Program-made: the position numbers and the translations under genes
Assembly: GCA_029054245.1 (NCBI GenBank)
Contig: JAIDFQ010000009.1
Location: forward strand, 1-42,296
Length of the DNA: 42,296 nucleotides
Origin: Lachnospiraceae bacterium
GTDB taxonomy: Bacteria > Bacillota > Clostridia > Lachnospirales > Lachnospiraceae
Direction: 5' to 3'
In this document: in pieces, positions 13,828 through 22,682 of the stretch
How the letters are laid out: each line of letters begins with the position of its first letter
How positions within the stretch are numbered: position 1 is the first letter of the stretch
The notes under the pieces: generated by a model
Told to the model about the DNA's origin: nothing
Seen by the model: only the letters and a program-made list of their open reading frames with translations
Databases searched by the model: none

Positions 13828-16413
13828 TTATTTTAATGAAGATAATGCGTTTTGGACTAAATCGATACCTTTTTGATAATTTATTGAAGTACTTATTTCT
13901 AAAGATTTGGTTAATAATTTATGTGCTTCTAATTTATCTTTTTTGTGGAAAGCTATAGAAGCATAGTCATAGTAAATGCAAGCTTTTTGAATCGGAAGAT
14001 TAATTTCATTTGCTAATTTCATTGCTTTATCAAGGAATGAAGTAGCAGACTTTAGGTATTCCATATTTGGATTAGTACTATATAAACAAATATAGCAATT
14101 TCCTAAATGTTGAAGACTAATGCATTCATTACGCTTATCTCCGATTTCGATAGAATAATCAAGTGATTTATTAATGTAGTCTAGAGCTTCATTATATAGA
14201 GATTGTTGTTTGTATGCAAAGCCGATATTCCCATATATTCGTAAAAGCTGATGTTTTTCATTACCTGCATAGAATAATGCTTTATTATAATATTTAAAAG
14301 CTTCATCCATATTATTTTGATTTCTGAATATATTAGCAATATTATCTAAAACATTAGCTATTTGGTCATTCAAATCCATACCTGTTATTTTTCCCAAATA
14401 GTTATATTCCTCTAGAAATGAATTTAAACTTAATTCACTATGTCCACAGTCTTTTTGAATAATACCATTTACATTTTTATATATCGATAAAAGATACCAT
14501 TTTTCATTATCAGATAAATTGGTTGATTCCTGTACTTTTTGAGAAAAAAGAGTAAGAAAATGAAGAGCCTCTGCATCATTACCTAGGTAATGAAATGATT
14601 GCGTATAAAATACTATCATTTCTAATATTGTAAATGGAAGATTATCAATATTAATATTTTGTAGATATTTATTAATAAACTTTGTTACGTCAGTATATTT
14701 TCCCAATATATATAATTTTGAAACAGTGTTTCCTGCAAGAGATAGTGCATTTTTATTATTGAAGTCGTTACAATAAGATAATAATTTAAGTGCATGTTTC
14801 GTGAATAAGTTAGCGAGCTCTCTCTCATCGCAATTAGTAATTTTTCTAGGAAGTAACTCATTAATTATAGATAATGTTTCTTCAAAATATTTTTGATATT
14901 CATTATTAGCGCACATTTGCTTACGTATGAATGCTTGTGTAATGCTATGTATATTAGCCATTCTTTTATTTATTGTAAACAATGAGTATTCTGTAATTGC
15001 AATAATTGTCTGTTCAAAATCATATTGTGAATATCGGTCATTATGCAAAAAAATATTATATATAGGTATATCATATGAGTCTAACAAAGAAACTATATTT
15101 AATAGGTCTTTTGCATTTGATGATTGATGAAGAATTTTTTCAAATGATATTTTCCAAGCAGTATAAGCAGTTTTCTTATAACTAGTTATTGGGCTGCTTA
15201 ATATATTAAGTTTATGTTCGCTATAAATCTCTAAATAGTTACTAAATGAAATTTGTGTTTTGTTTACATAAGCTCTAGCATATTCTAATGCTAAAGGATA
15301 ATTTTCTAAGGTATTTGCAAGAAGTAAAACAGTTTCATTATCTGATTTTGTTCTCATACGTTTATTTGTATATTTTAGTAGAAATGCTTTACTTTCTTCC
15401 AGTTCAAAGTTATTAATCTGGATGACAGGAAATTCATCAGCATCAATATTAGAGTTTTGAGTAGTTACTATTATATCTGAATTTTGAAAAAAATATTTTT
15501 CAACTAATTTATCGATAGGGGTGTCATCTAAACCATCGTAAATTACTAACGAAGGTGAATTATTGCCAATAAATGAAGAAAGTATAGACATTAGTCTATT
15601 TGAATTTTCACATTTTTCCTGAAGCAAATCAAAATAAAGAGCAACTTTGTTAAATTCTTCAAGCAGTTCATTCTCCGAAGCAGCTGTAAATAAAAAGATT
15701 GATTTATATTTATTATTATTGATTGAACGTATAACATATTCACGTGCAATTTGAGACTTTCCTATTCCACCAGGACCAGTTAAAAAGGACAATTTATATT
15801 CAGTCATATTCTCGGTTAAGTCAGATAGAGTTTTTTCGCGGCCAAAAAAAAGACTATTTTTTCTCGGAATATTATAAAATGGTGAAATAGATAACGAAGG
15901 CTTTCTATCAGCTGAAGATATGATTTCTTTCAAATTATTAATTTCATTTTTTATTTCCTGTTGAGAACCATGAATTTCATTAATAATTTTAGAACTTGTA
16001 GTATTAATTTGATTTACAATTATTTTACCTTCGGCACTTAATAGGTTATTAAGAAGTTCATTGAGCTTATCAATATATGTCTCAAGACATTGGTTAATTC
16101 TTTTTGAACCAATACTGCGTAAATCAGGATTTTTCTTGTAAAAACTGTCTATAAAATTGTTTTTTGCATCATTATCAATAAATTGATACTTTTGCTCTAA
16201 AAAAAGAGGATTTTGCTGTATGAAGTCTTGTGTTTTTTCAAGTTCATACTCGTCCTTGATTTTATCATTGATACAAGAAAGGATAGATTCATCAAGTTCA
16301 TCAAAATATTTTAAACTTATTTTTTTGTTTTGAAATTCGCATATTTTTGATGCAAAAATAGATTCAAAAACAGCTAAAGTAGCTTCACCTAATTTATCTA
16401 CTGGAATTGTCAT
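13828..16413 (-). CDS. STAND (NB-ARC-type) NTPase with C-terminal TPR repeats, probable defence protein
   Basis: An 861-residue AT-rich gene. Residues 1-165 form a helical N-terminal region with a coiled coil of unknown type. The NTPase core starts at FFGREKTL (about 189), with Walker A GPGGIGKS (213-220), Walker B LVIYDGLDD (about 292), a VTTQ sensor-1-like motif and YPLALEYA, the equivalent of the GLPLA motif. From about 560 the protein is tetratricopeptide-like, with clear repeats such as YYNKALFYAGN, EALDYINKSLDYSIEIGD and HKLLTKSLEIS. STAND ATPases with TPR sensors serve in phage defence and regulation. The effector here is not recognisable. It is downstream of the Xre repressor and probably cotranscribed. 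Confidence 0.8.
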   Translation of the reverse strand: MTIPVDKLGEATLAVFESIFASKICEFQNKKISLKYFDELDESILSCINDKIKDEYELEKTQDFIQQNPLFLEQKYQFIDNDAKNNFIDSFYKKNPDLRSIGSKRINQCLETYIDKLNELLNNLLSAEGKIIVNQINTTSSKIINEIHGSQQEIKNEINNLKEIISSADRKPSLSISPFYNIPRKNSLFFGREKTLSDLTENMTEYKLSFLTGPGGIGKSQIAREYVIRSINNNKYKSIFLFTAASENELLEEFNKVALYFDLLQEKCENSNRLMSILSSFIGNNSPSLVIYDGLDDTPIDKLVEKYFFQNSDIIVTTQNSNIDADEFPVIQINNFELEESKAFLLKYTNKRMRTKSDNETVLLLANTLENYPLALEYARAYVNKTQISFSNYLEIYSEHKLNILSSPITSYKKTAYTAWKISFEKILHQSSNAKDLLNIVSLLDSYDIPIYNIFLHNDRYSQYDFEQTIIAITEYSLFTINKRMANIHSITQAFIRKQMCANNEYQKYFEETLSIINELLPRKITNCDERELANLFTKHALKLLSYCNDFNNKNALSLAGNTVSKLYILGKYTDVTKFINKYLQNINIDNLPFTILEMIVFYTQSFHYLGNDAEALHFLTLFSQKVQESTNLSDNEKWYLLSIYKNVNGIIQKDCGHSELSLNSFLEEYNYLGKITGMDLNDQIANVLDNIANIFRNQNNMDEAFKYYNKALFYAGNEKHQLLRIYGNIGFAYKQQSLYNEALDYINKSLDYSIEIGDKRNECISLQHLGNCYICLYSTNPNMEYLKSATSFLDKAMKLANEINLPIQKACIYYDYASIAFHKKDKLEAHKLLTKSLEISTSINYQKGIDLVQNALSSLK

Positions 16414-16440
16414 AACTAAATCTCCTATAAATATTGTATT

Positions 16441-16986
16441 TTAATTCTTCGGTTCCAATCCAATCTTATCCATAGCCTCATCATATGCCTTTTGTATCTT
16501 CAAATTCAAGTCAGAAGGCTCCGATTCCGGATAAATATCCATCCAAAGATTAAAATCAGCCTCAGCCTTTAACAATGCCTCTCCACGCTTTTTCACATCT
16601 TTAATAGAATTACACTTCTCCACTTCTTCCATATATTCCTCATAGCGGTCACACCATGAACGCATTAAAGAAAGAGTGCCAAAGCTGACAGCAACCATAT
16701 CATTACCGTCTTGATCTTTACACTCAAACAAATGCCCGTCATATTGCCTAAACACTTGAAAAAGTCTGTGCATAGCTTTGATGCCGTCAAAGTCAGAGTT
16801 GGTTAATGCTTCAACATTGACTGCAAGAGCTTTTGCAATAGTTTCAAGGGATTTTGGTTTAGGGTTGCGTCTGCCGCTTTCGTATGCACGAATATATGCT
16901 TCGCTTGCGCCAACCAATTCCCCTAGTTGCTTTTGTGTTAAGTTTCTTTCCTGTCTGATTCTTCTTATATTTTCTCCAACAGTCAT
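16441..16986 (-). CDS. Xre-family helix-turn-helix repressor of island A
   Basis: The N-terminal Xre HTH (MTVGENIRRIRQERNLTQKQ to about residue 60) is followed by a C-terminal region of about 110 residues typical of regulators in Lachnospiraceae islands. It is divergent from the excisionase-integrase genes. The intergenic region holds a TTGACA promoter overlapped by one of two identical 15-base repeats, which are probable operators for this protein. It very likely represses excision. The STAND NTPase gene lies 27 bases downstream in the same direction. Confidence 0.85.
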   Translation of the reverse strand: MTVGENIRRIRQERNLTQKQLGELVGASEAYIRAYESGRRNPKPKSLETIAKALAVNVEALTNSDFDGIKAMHRLFQVFRQYDGHLFECKDQDGNDMVAVSFGTLSLMRSWCDRYEEYMEEVEKCNSIKDVKKRGEALLKAEADFNLWMDIYPESEPSDLNLKIQKAYDEAMDKIGLEPKN

Positions 16987-17071
16987 AACGTTCTCCTAGA
17001 AATTAGCTTCAAAAATAGAATGGTATAAATATAGCATACCACATAAAAAGAAAAAAATAAAGAAAAAGATA

Positions 17072-17100
17072 TTGACACGAAACAAATGTTGCGATAGTAT
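17072..17100 (+). promoter_or_regulatory. Promoter of the excisionase-integrase operon
   Basis: TTGACA (17072-17077), a 17-base spacer and TAGTAT (17095-17100). A repeat copy fills the spacer. Confidence 0.6.
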
Positions 17101-17132
17101 ATACATACAACATGACAGAAACAAATGTTGCG
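17079..17132 (+). promoter_or_regulatory. Twin operator GAAACAAATGTTGCG
   Basis: The 15-base sequence is present exactly at 17079-17093 and 17118-17132, 39 bases apart centre to centre. One copy overlaps the promoter spacer and the other lies in the leader. It is the likely binding site of the divergently encoded Xre repressor. Confidence 0.6.
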
Positions 17133-17167
17133 CAATAGAAACAATTATAAGAAAGAGAGGAAACAAC

Positions 17168-17362
17168 ATGAACGAAAAACTTTATTACAATGCCGCAGAC
17201 ATTGCGGCGATGCTCGGCATCAGCATGGGAAAGTCCTACAAGATTTTGCGGGAAATGAACAGCGAATTATCTTCCAAAGGCTTTCTCACAATCGCAGGGA
17301 AAATTCCCGTAGCCTATTTCAAAGAAAAATGGTATGGGGCGGCAAAGGAGGCGGTTGTATGA
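17168..17362 (+). CDS. Excisionase-like helix-turn-helix protein
   Basis: A 64-residue winged-HTH protein (YNAADIAAMLGISMGKSYKIL..., ending FKEKWYG). It corresponds to the small DNA-binding proteins that precede tyrosine integrases in Lachnospiraceae islands and is probably the excisionase. The ATG at 17168 follows AGAGAGG. Its stop overlaps the integrase start (ATGA), so the two are translationally coupled. A homologue with the same arrangement lies at 40676-40867. Confidence 0.75.
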   Translation: MNEKLYYNAADIAAMLGISMGKSYKILREMNSELSSKGFLTIAGKIPVAYFKEKWYGAAKEAVV

Positions 17363-18438
17363 GCTGTAATGCAAAGAAAGATCCGAACGGTACATGGCGG
17401 ATACAATACCGCTGGACGGATTGGACAGGAGCGAAAAAGAAATCGCAGAAAAGGGGATTTAAGACAAAGAAAGAAGCGGAAGAATGGTATGCGCATTTCT
17501 TATTGCAGCAATCCTCTGATCCGACAATGACGCTGGCTGATTTTTGGGAGATTTACAAGGCGGATATGGAAAAGCGCTTGCGGAAAACTACCATGAAGCA
17601 GAAGGAGTATGTAATGAAAGATAAGGTGCTTCCTTACTTTGGCAAGACACCAATCAATGAAATTACGGCACCAATGATAAGGAAATGGCAGGGTGAAATG
17701 ATAGAAAAAGGCTTCAAGCCAACTTATTTGAAAACCATACATAACCAGCTCAGTGCAATTTTAAATTATGCAGTTAATTTTTATGATTTGCGATCCAATC
17801 CATGCCGGAAAGCAGGAAGCATGGGAAAGAGCAGGGCGGATGAAAGACCATACTGGACGTTGGAGGAATTTCAGAAGTTTTCGGATGCAATTATGGATAA
17901 ACAGGATTCGTGGGTTGCATTTCAGATTTTATTCTGGACGGGAATGCGTCTGGGAGAATTACTTGCCCTTCAGGTAAAGGACGTAAATTTTGAAGAAGGC
18001 ACGATTATCGTTGATGAATCCCTTGCGAGGATTGACGGAGAGGATTTGATAACCGCACCGAAAACAGAAAGCTCTATAAGGGTAATTACGATACATAAGG
18101 AATTGCAGGAGGTAATCAAAGAGTATACTTCAACACTCTATCGGGCAAGGGCAGGAACACGTCTTTTTGCAGGACGGACAAAGAGCTTCTTTGAGCATGA
18201 AATGGAGAGGGGGATTAAGCTGTCAGGCGTGAAAAAGATTACTGTCCATTGTACCCGCCACAGCCATGCGAGTATGCTCGTACAGATGGGGTTCAGTCCT
18301 GTTGAGATTGCAAAACGGTTAGGGCATGGGAAAGTTACGACTACGATTGAAACATACTGCCACCAGTCAATGGATGCACAGATAAAAATTGCGGACAGGC
18401 TTGGAAAAGTAGAAAGGGGTGAGGAAAATGGCGTGTAA
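17359..18438 (+). CDS. Tyrosine site-specific integrase of island A
   Basis: A 359-residue integrase. The N-terminal arm-binding domain (about 1-55, WRIQYRWTDWTG...KRGFKTKKEAEEW) and a SAM-like core-binding domain precede the catalytic domain. Conserved catalytic residues are visible: Arg in TGMRLGELLAL, His-x-x-Arg in HCTRHSHASML, and the nucleophile Tyr in TTTIETYCHQ. It is full length. The start at 17359 follows AAGGAGG. This is the only intact tyrosine integrase in the window and would be responsible for integration at guaA and excision of island A. Confidence 0.93.
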   Translation: MSCNAKKDPNGTWRIQYRWTDWTGAKKKSQKRGFKTKKEAEEWYAHFLLQQSSDPTMTLADFWEIYKADMEKRLRKTTMKQKEYVMKDKVLPYFGKTPINEITAPMIRKWQGEMIEKGFKPTYLKTIHNQLSAILNYAVNFYDLRSNPCRKAGSMGKSRADERPYWTLEEFQKFSDAIMDKQDSWVAFQILFWTGMRLGELLALQVKDVNFEEGTIIVDESLARIDGEDLITAPKTESSIRVITIHKELQEVIKEYTSTLYRARAGTRLFAGRTKSFFEHEMERGIKLSGVKKITVHCTRHSHASMLVQMGFSPVEIAKRLGHGKVTTTIETYCHQSMDAQIKIADRLGKVERGEENGV

Positions 18439-18763
18439 GCGTGAGGACAGGTTTCGGCGTAATACAATCGCTTTTTGGCTGAGTGATGAGGAAAAAGCCC
18501 AAGTGGAAGCGAGGATTATATTATCAGGATTTCCCAAAGGAGATTATTACCGCAAGGCTATATTAGGACAGGAAGTAGCGGTAACTGCCGGAAATTATAT
18601 GTCTAACAGAGTTGCAAAAGCTTTAGAACAGGTATTGAAACAGATAGAAAATGGAAATACAAAAGATGAAAAAATACTGTTGGAATTGGTAAAGCAGTTG
18701 TTGGAAGTCGGACAGAATAGAAATGCTTCTGCTGGTAACAGAAGCACTTCGGAAACAGATTAA
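18428..18763 (+). CDS. MobC-like mobilization accessory protein
   Basis: A 111-residue protein with FWLSDEEKAQVEARIILSG then YYRKAILG, a ribbon-helix-helix MobC-like pattern: a short strand, then a helix, then a helical C-terminus. Such proteins bind oriT and help the relaxase. The start follows GGGGTGAGG and overlaps the integrase end by 11 bases, so it is part of that operon. The relaxase itself is 4 kb downstream. Confidence 0.65.
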   Translation: MACKREDRFRRNTIAFWLSDEEKAQVEARIILSGFPKGDYYRKAILGQEVAVTAGNYMSNRVAKALEQVLKQIENGNTKDEKILLELVKQLLEVGQNRNASAGNRSTSETD

Positions 18764-18784
18764 GTTGTTGGCGCAACTTAATCT
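18757..18784 (+). terminator. Hairpin over the MobC-like stop codon
   Basis: AGATTAAGTTG (18757-18767) pairs with CAACTTAATCT (18774-18784). The stop codon is within the stem and there is no U-tract, so this may be an mRNA stability element rather than a terminator. Confidence 0.4.
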
Positions 18785-18799
18785 GAGTGCAAAAAGGAC

Positions 18800-18846
18800 A
18801 AGCCTCTTTACATAAATACGCAGATTTATTATAGCAGAGGCTTTTC
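18800..18846 (+). terminator. Possible terminator before the primase gene
   Basis: AAGCCTCT (18800-18807) pairs with AGAGGCTT (18836-18843), followed by TT. The loop is long (28 bases). Confidence 0.4.
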
Positions 18847-18874
18847 CGGATGAAAAGGAGGGAAAGCTGTAAAA

Positions 18875-19522
18875 TTGAATATTTTTTCAGAGGTAAAAGA
18901 ACATCTGACTGCAAGGCAGACAGCGGAATACTATGGTCTGAATGTTAGAAGAAATGGAACTGCGTGTTGTCCGTTTCATGATGATAAGCATCCAAGCATG
19001 AAGATTGATAAAAATTACCACTGTTTTGCCTGTGGTGTCGGCGGAGATGTGGTTGATTATGTTTCGCGTATGTTTGGGCTGTCACAGTATGATGCGGCAC
19101 TAAAGCTGATAGAGGATTTTTCTCTGCCTGTTGATGCAAAGGGAAATGCGGAGTTGAGTGTGCAGGAAAAAGAGCGTATCCGCAGCGAAAAGGCAGAACG
19201 TGAAAGGGTAACACGCATTCGAGAACGGTTTGAAAAATGGTGCAGTCAGACCATTGATATATTGAGGGGCTGTATTTCAGAGGTTGACAGCGTAAATCAC
19301 TTTCTGATTGGGAAACCGCCTGACATTATTTTTTCGGAAGATTATGCGCAGATGCTTCATGCAGAGCCGCTGATTAATTACTGGCTGGATATTCTGTGCA
19401 TGGGAGATGTTTCAGAGAGGCGGGAGCTGTTTTTAAAGGATAGAAAGAGGGTGGAGGAAATTGCAGGAAAAATCTGTGCAGGCAGAAAGCGAATTATGGA
19501 ATGCAGTCGGGGAAGCGCTTGA
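18875..19522 (+). CDS. CHC2 zinc-finger (DnaG-type primase N-terminal) protein
   Basis: A 215-residue protein whose first 90 residues form a CHC2 primase zinc domain: CPFHDDKHPSMKI then YHCFACGVGGDVVDYV. The catalytic TOPRIM domain of full DnaG primases is absent, and the second half is helical. In mobile islands this protein sits ahead of a VirE/D5-like ATPase and probably primes replication. The start is a TTG, since no ATG is available, about 12 bases after GGAGGG. The next gene begins inside its 3' end (62-base overlap). Confidence 0.85.
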   Translation: MNIFSEVKEHLTARQTAEYYGLNVRRNGTACCPFHDDKHPSMKIDKNYHCFACGVGGDVVDYVSRMFGLSQYDAALKLIEDFSLPVDAKGNAELSVQEKERIRSEKAERERVTRIRERFEKWCSQTIDILRGCISEVDSVNHFLIGKPPDIIFSEDYAQMLHAEPLINYWLDILCMGDVSERRELFLKDRKRVEEIAGKICAGRKRIMECSRGSA

Positions 19523-20819
19523 TACGGAAATGAGTACCGTAGAGGACGTACTGGAGTCGCTTGCAAGAACACAGAAAGGGAATGTGAAATCTTCTATCGA
19601 AAACTGCGTGACTATTTTATATAGAGATCCGGTGCTGAAAGATGCCATATGCAAAAATGAGCTGACAAACAAAATTGATATTGTAAAACAGTTATTGTGG
19701 AAACGGAACGGGAACTGTGTCACTGATGTGGATATGTACCAGATTCAGCGATATATAGAAACAAATTATGGCATTTCCAATGATAAGGCTATCAATAAAG
19801 CTGTCAGTATTATAGCCAGCGAGAGAAGTTATCACCCTATAAGGGAATTTCTTGAAAATCTGCAATGGGATGGAAAAAACAGGATTGCAAATCTGCTTCC
19901 ACGTTTTCTTGGTGCAGATGATAATGAGTACACAAGAGAAATTATGCGGCTTTTGATGCTGGCGGCAATACGCCGGATTTATGAGCCAGGCTGCAAGTTT
20001 GAGATTATGGTCTGCCTTGTGGGCGGTCAGGGCGCAGGAAAGTCTACATTCTTTCGCTTTCTCGCTATCAATGATGAGTGGTTTACGGACGATCTGAAGC
20101 GCATGGATGATGAAAATGTTTACAGCAAGATGCAGGGGCATTGGATCATTGAGATGTCGGAAATGCTTGCCACTGTCAATGCAAAAAGTATTGAAGATAT
20201 TAAATCGTTTTTGAGCAGGCAGAAAGAAACATACCGTATTCCGTATCAGACTTATGCGGAGGACAGACCAAGACAGTGTATCTTTGTCGGCACATCAAAC
20301 AACCTTGATTTTCTTCCGCTGGACAGAACGGGGAACAGAAGATTTGCGCCTGTTCTGGTTCATCAGGAGCGTGTGGAGAAACATATCCTTGAGGACGAAA
20401 AGGAGTCGAGGGAATATATTGTGCAGGCATGGGCGGAGGCTATGGTTATCTATAAGAACTGTTCACATGAGTTGAAACTGTCAAAGGAAATGGAAGAATA
20501 TCTGAAGGAGATGCAGAAACAGTTTATGCCGGAAGATACAAAGGTTGGAATTATTCAGGCGTGGCTGGACGATTGTACCGACGAGTATGTGTGCAGTGAG
20601 ATGATTTACAGAGAAGCATTGCGGCATGAGTATGAGGAACCGAAACAATGGGAGATTAAGGAAATTAACAGCATTATGAACACCTGTATTGCAGGGTGGG
20701 AAAAAATCAGCTCCCATAGGTTCGGCAGGTATGGATTGCAGCGTGGCTGGAAACGCAGAACCGATATGCAGGGATTTTCACCATTGCCGGATAATGCGCA
20801 GTTACCTTTTAAGGAGTAA
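19461..20819 (+). CDS. VirE (virulence-associated E) family ATPase, replication protein
   Basis: A 452-residue superfamily 3-like ATPase of the VirE family. The core has EFLENLQWDGKNRI, the P-loop VGGQGAGKSTFFR (about residues 187-199), DEWFTDDLKRM, the Walker-B-like stretch GHWIIEMSEM, and FVGTSNNLDFLPLDRTGNRRF. The C-terminal part is helical. It works with CHC2 primase as a plasmid-like replication module. The TTG start at 19461 follows GAGGAAA and overlaps the primase gene. Confidence 0.9.
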   Translation: MQEKSVQAESELWNAVGEALDTEMSTVEDVLESLARTQKGNVKSSIENCVTILYRDPVLKDAICKNELTNKIDIVKQLLWKRNGNCVTDVDMYQIQRYIETNYGISNDKAINKAVSIIASERSYHPIREFLENLQWDGKNRIANLLPRFLGADDNEYTREIMRLLMLAAIRRIYEPGCKFEIMVCLVGGQGAGKSTFFRFLAINDEWFTDDLKRMDDENVYSKMQGHWIIEMSEMLATVNAKSIEDIKSFLSRQKETYRIPYQTYAEDRPRQCIFVGTSNNLDFLPLDRTGNRRFAPVLVHQERVEKHILEDEKESREYIVQAWAEAMVIYKNCSHELKLSKEMEEYLKEMQKQFMPEDTKVGIIQAWLDDCTDEYVCSEMIYREALRHEYEEPKQWEIKEINSIMNTCIAGWEKISSHRFGRYGLQRGWKRRTDMQGFSPLPDNAQLPFKE

Positions 20820-20851
20820 ATGGAAGTATGTTTTAAACTCTTTTTTATCCG

Positions 20852-20944
20852 GTTTACAGGGCGCGTTTACATTTTTGTAAACGGTGAGTTTACAGCGGGA
20901 TATAGTAAAATCAAGGCTTTCCGCTGTTTGTAAACGGTGTAAAC
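20852..20944 (+). repeat. Six GTTTACA/TGTAAAC motifs (probable centromere or operator)
   Basis: The 7-base motif occurs at 20852, 20865 and 20888 in one direction and at 20876, 20929 and 20938 in the other. AGCGG...CCGCT pairs inside the cluster. It lies between the replication gene and parM-like gene, where parC sites of type II partition systems and their ParR-bound promoters are found. Confidence 0.6.
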
Positions 20945-20999
20945 CGAAAAAACTGAAAACGCAATAATAAAATTAACAATAACATGGAGGACATTTATT

Positions 21000-21923
21000 A
21001 TGCAGAAATATAACAACACAAAAATCATTATCGGACTGGATCATGGTTATGGCAATATAAAAACAGCGCACAGGGTATTTAGGACAGGCGTGGAATGTTT
21101 TGAGGAAGAACCGATAGTCAGTGTGAATTACATCAAGTATAAGGATAAGTATTATGTGATTGGGGAAAATCACTTAATTTATCAGGGGAACAAGACAGAT
21201 TCGCAGGACTTTTTTATTCTCACATTGGCAGGATTGGCGGAAGAACTGAAATTCCGAGGTCTGCATGAGGCAAAAGTGGTGCTGGCTGCTGGACTTCCCC
21301 TTGCATGGGCAAAAAGTCAGGCGGCAGATTTTAAGAAATATCTGATGCAGGAGCAGGAATTATTTTTCTCATTCCGTAAAGAAAGCTACAGAGTGCATTT
21401 GTGCGGAGTGGAAGTGTTTCCGCAGGGATTTGCGGCGGTATGCAACGCCGGTTCGATGAAAGGGTTTAACATGATAGCGGATATCGGGAATGGCACGATG
21501 AACGTGATGCAGATTGTGGACGGCAGACCATTAGAGAAAAGTCTTGTGACGGACAAATTCGGTGTTTCGATCTGTATGAAGGAAATACAAAAAGAACTGT
21601 CAAAATCAGCAGGGGAAAGCATACCGGAGGTTATGATCGAGCCGATGCTGATAAGCGGATTACAGGGCAGAGCTGATGCAACTGCAAAGGTTGTAGAGCG
21701 CATTGCCGCAGGATACGCAGAGAATATTTCAAAGCGCTTAATTGATTATGGATATAAAGAAAATCTGGTGCATCTCTATGTGGTTGGCGGCGGGGGTTGC
21801 CTGCTCAGGCATTACAGTGATATTGCCTCAAAAGGGAATGTGACTTTTATTGAGGACATCTGTGCAAATGCAAAAGGATATGAATACCTTGCAATGCAGA
21901 AACAGCGCAGACAGGCCGTGTAG
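21000..21923 (+). CDS. ParM/StbA-like actin-type partition ATPase
   Basis: A 307-residue actin-fold protein. Phosphate-1 motif GLDHGYGNIKTA is at residues 12-23. It continues with AAGLPLAW, VFPQGFAAV, the phosphate-2 motif IADIGNGTMNVMQI and the adenosine motif VVGGGGCLLR near the C-terminus. ParM polymerises to push plasmid copies apart. Its presence suggests that island A replicates as a circle after excision and needs stabilising. It is preceded by the GTTTACA cluster and followed by a ParR-like gene. Confidence 0.88.
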   Translation: MQKYNNTKIIIGLDHGYGNIKTAHRVFRTGVECFEEEPIVSVNYIKYKDKYYVIGENHLIYQGNKTDSQDFFILTLAGLAEELKFRGLHEAKVVLAAGLPLAWAKSQAADFKKYLMQEQELFFSFRKESYRVHLCGVEVFPQGFAAVCNAGSMKGFNMIADIGNGTMNVMQIVDGRPLEKSLVTDKFGVSICMKEIQKELSKSAGESIPEVMIEPMLISGLQGRADATAKVVERIAAGYAENISKRLIDYGYKENLVHLYVVGGGGCLLRHYSDIASKGNVTFIEDICANAKGYEYLAMQKQRRQAV

Positions 21924-21938
21924 AAATGGGGTTATGGA

Positions 21939-22385
21939 ATGAGAAAGGCTTATAAATGCAGCAACATAAAATTCTGTATGGAAGATGAGAACCAACGCAG
22001 GACTTGGGAATATTTACAGGGCATTACACGAAAGGACGGTTCTTATGGGAAGATACTTTCTGATGCATTTGTGGAGGTTCTTAACAGAGGAATACAGAAG
22101 ATGAATAAGGCGGAGGATGACTCTGCTATCTTAAAAGAACAGACTGTTGATGCTATTGAGGAAGTGCTGGACAGGGCATTGGAACAAAAATTCCATGATA
22201 TGCTCCAAGAATTGAAAGGAGTTTTTACAGACCAAATCAGTAGAGGCTTTAAAGAATATGTTCCTACTTTTTGTTCCAGTGCAGACGATCCTATGCACAA
22301 AAGCGATGTGGAGGGAATGGAGCAGATGCAGGAGCCAGAATTGTCTGAGGATATGATGGCGTTTGCATTTGCAATGGGCGAATAG
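21939..22385 (+). CDS. ParR-like partner of the ParM protein
   Basis: A 148-residue protein 15 bases after the parM-like gene. The N-terminal third (FCMEDENQRRTWEYLQG...GSYGKILSDAFVEVLNRG) resembles a ribbon-helix-helix DNA-binding part, and the rest is acidic and helical. Similarity to known ParR proteins is weak; the call rests on position, size and the nearby repeat cluster. Confidence 0.55.
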   Translation: MRKAYKCSNIKFCMEDENQRRTWEYLQGITRKDGSYGKILSDAFVEVLNRGIQKMNKAEDDSAILKEQTVDAIEEVLDRALEQKFHDMLQELKGVFTDQISRGFKEYVPTFCSSADDPMHKSDVEGMEQMQEPELSEDMMAFAFAMGE

Positions 22386-22510
22386 GCGGTTCCAATTTTT
22401 TATATTCGGTACTCATTTCCGAAAAGGAAGCCTATGGAACGGTACCGAAAAGCTTAAATTCGGTATTGTTGCCCAAAACGAATGATGGCTGTATTTTGCC
22501 GGAATGAGCA
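22386..22510 (+). other. Intergenic with TTCGGTAC dyad
   Basis: TTCGGTAC (22405-22412) pairs with GTACCGAA (22441-22448), and a third related ATTCGGTA follows near 22457. No gene is seen. It may be a regulatory site upstream of the transfer region. Confidence 0.35.
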
Positions 22511-22632
22511 GTCTGTCGGATGGTTTTTCTGACAGACAACGGATGCCGTCAGGCAGAATACCCTCGGAGAGCGCCTTACTTCTGATGCGTATGCGTCAGA
22601 AGTAATAAGGCGTTACTTTTGTCAAAAGTAAC
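22511..22632 (+). other. Probable oriT region
   Basis: Three consecutive dyads: GTCTGTC (22511-22517)/GACAGAC (22531-22537); a long stem spanning about 22572-22612 (CGCCTTACTTCTGA... with ...TCAGAAGTAATAAGGCG); and GTTACTTTTG/CAAAAGTAAC (22612-22632). They lie 50 bases before a MobV relaxase gene, where oriT sites of this relaxase family are found. The sequence GCGTTACTTT recurs at the very end of the window. Confidence 0.55.
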
Positions 22633-22682
22633 AAAACCTAGTTAGTCTGTATATATAAAAATATGAGAAAGAGAGTGATGCG

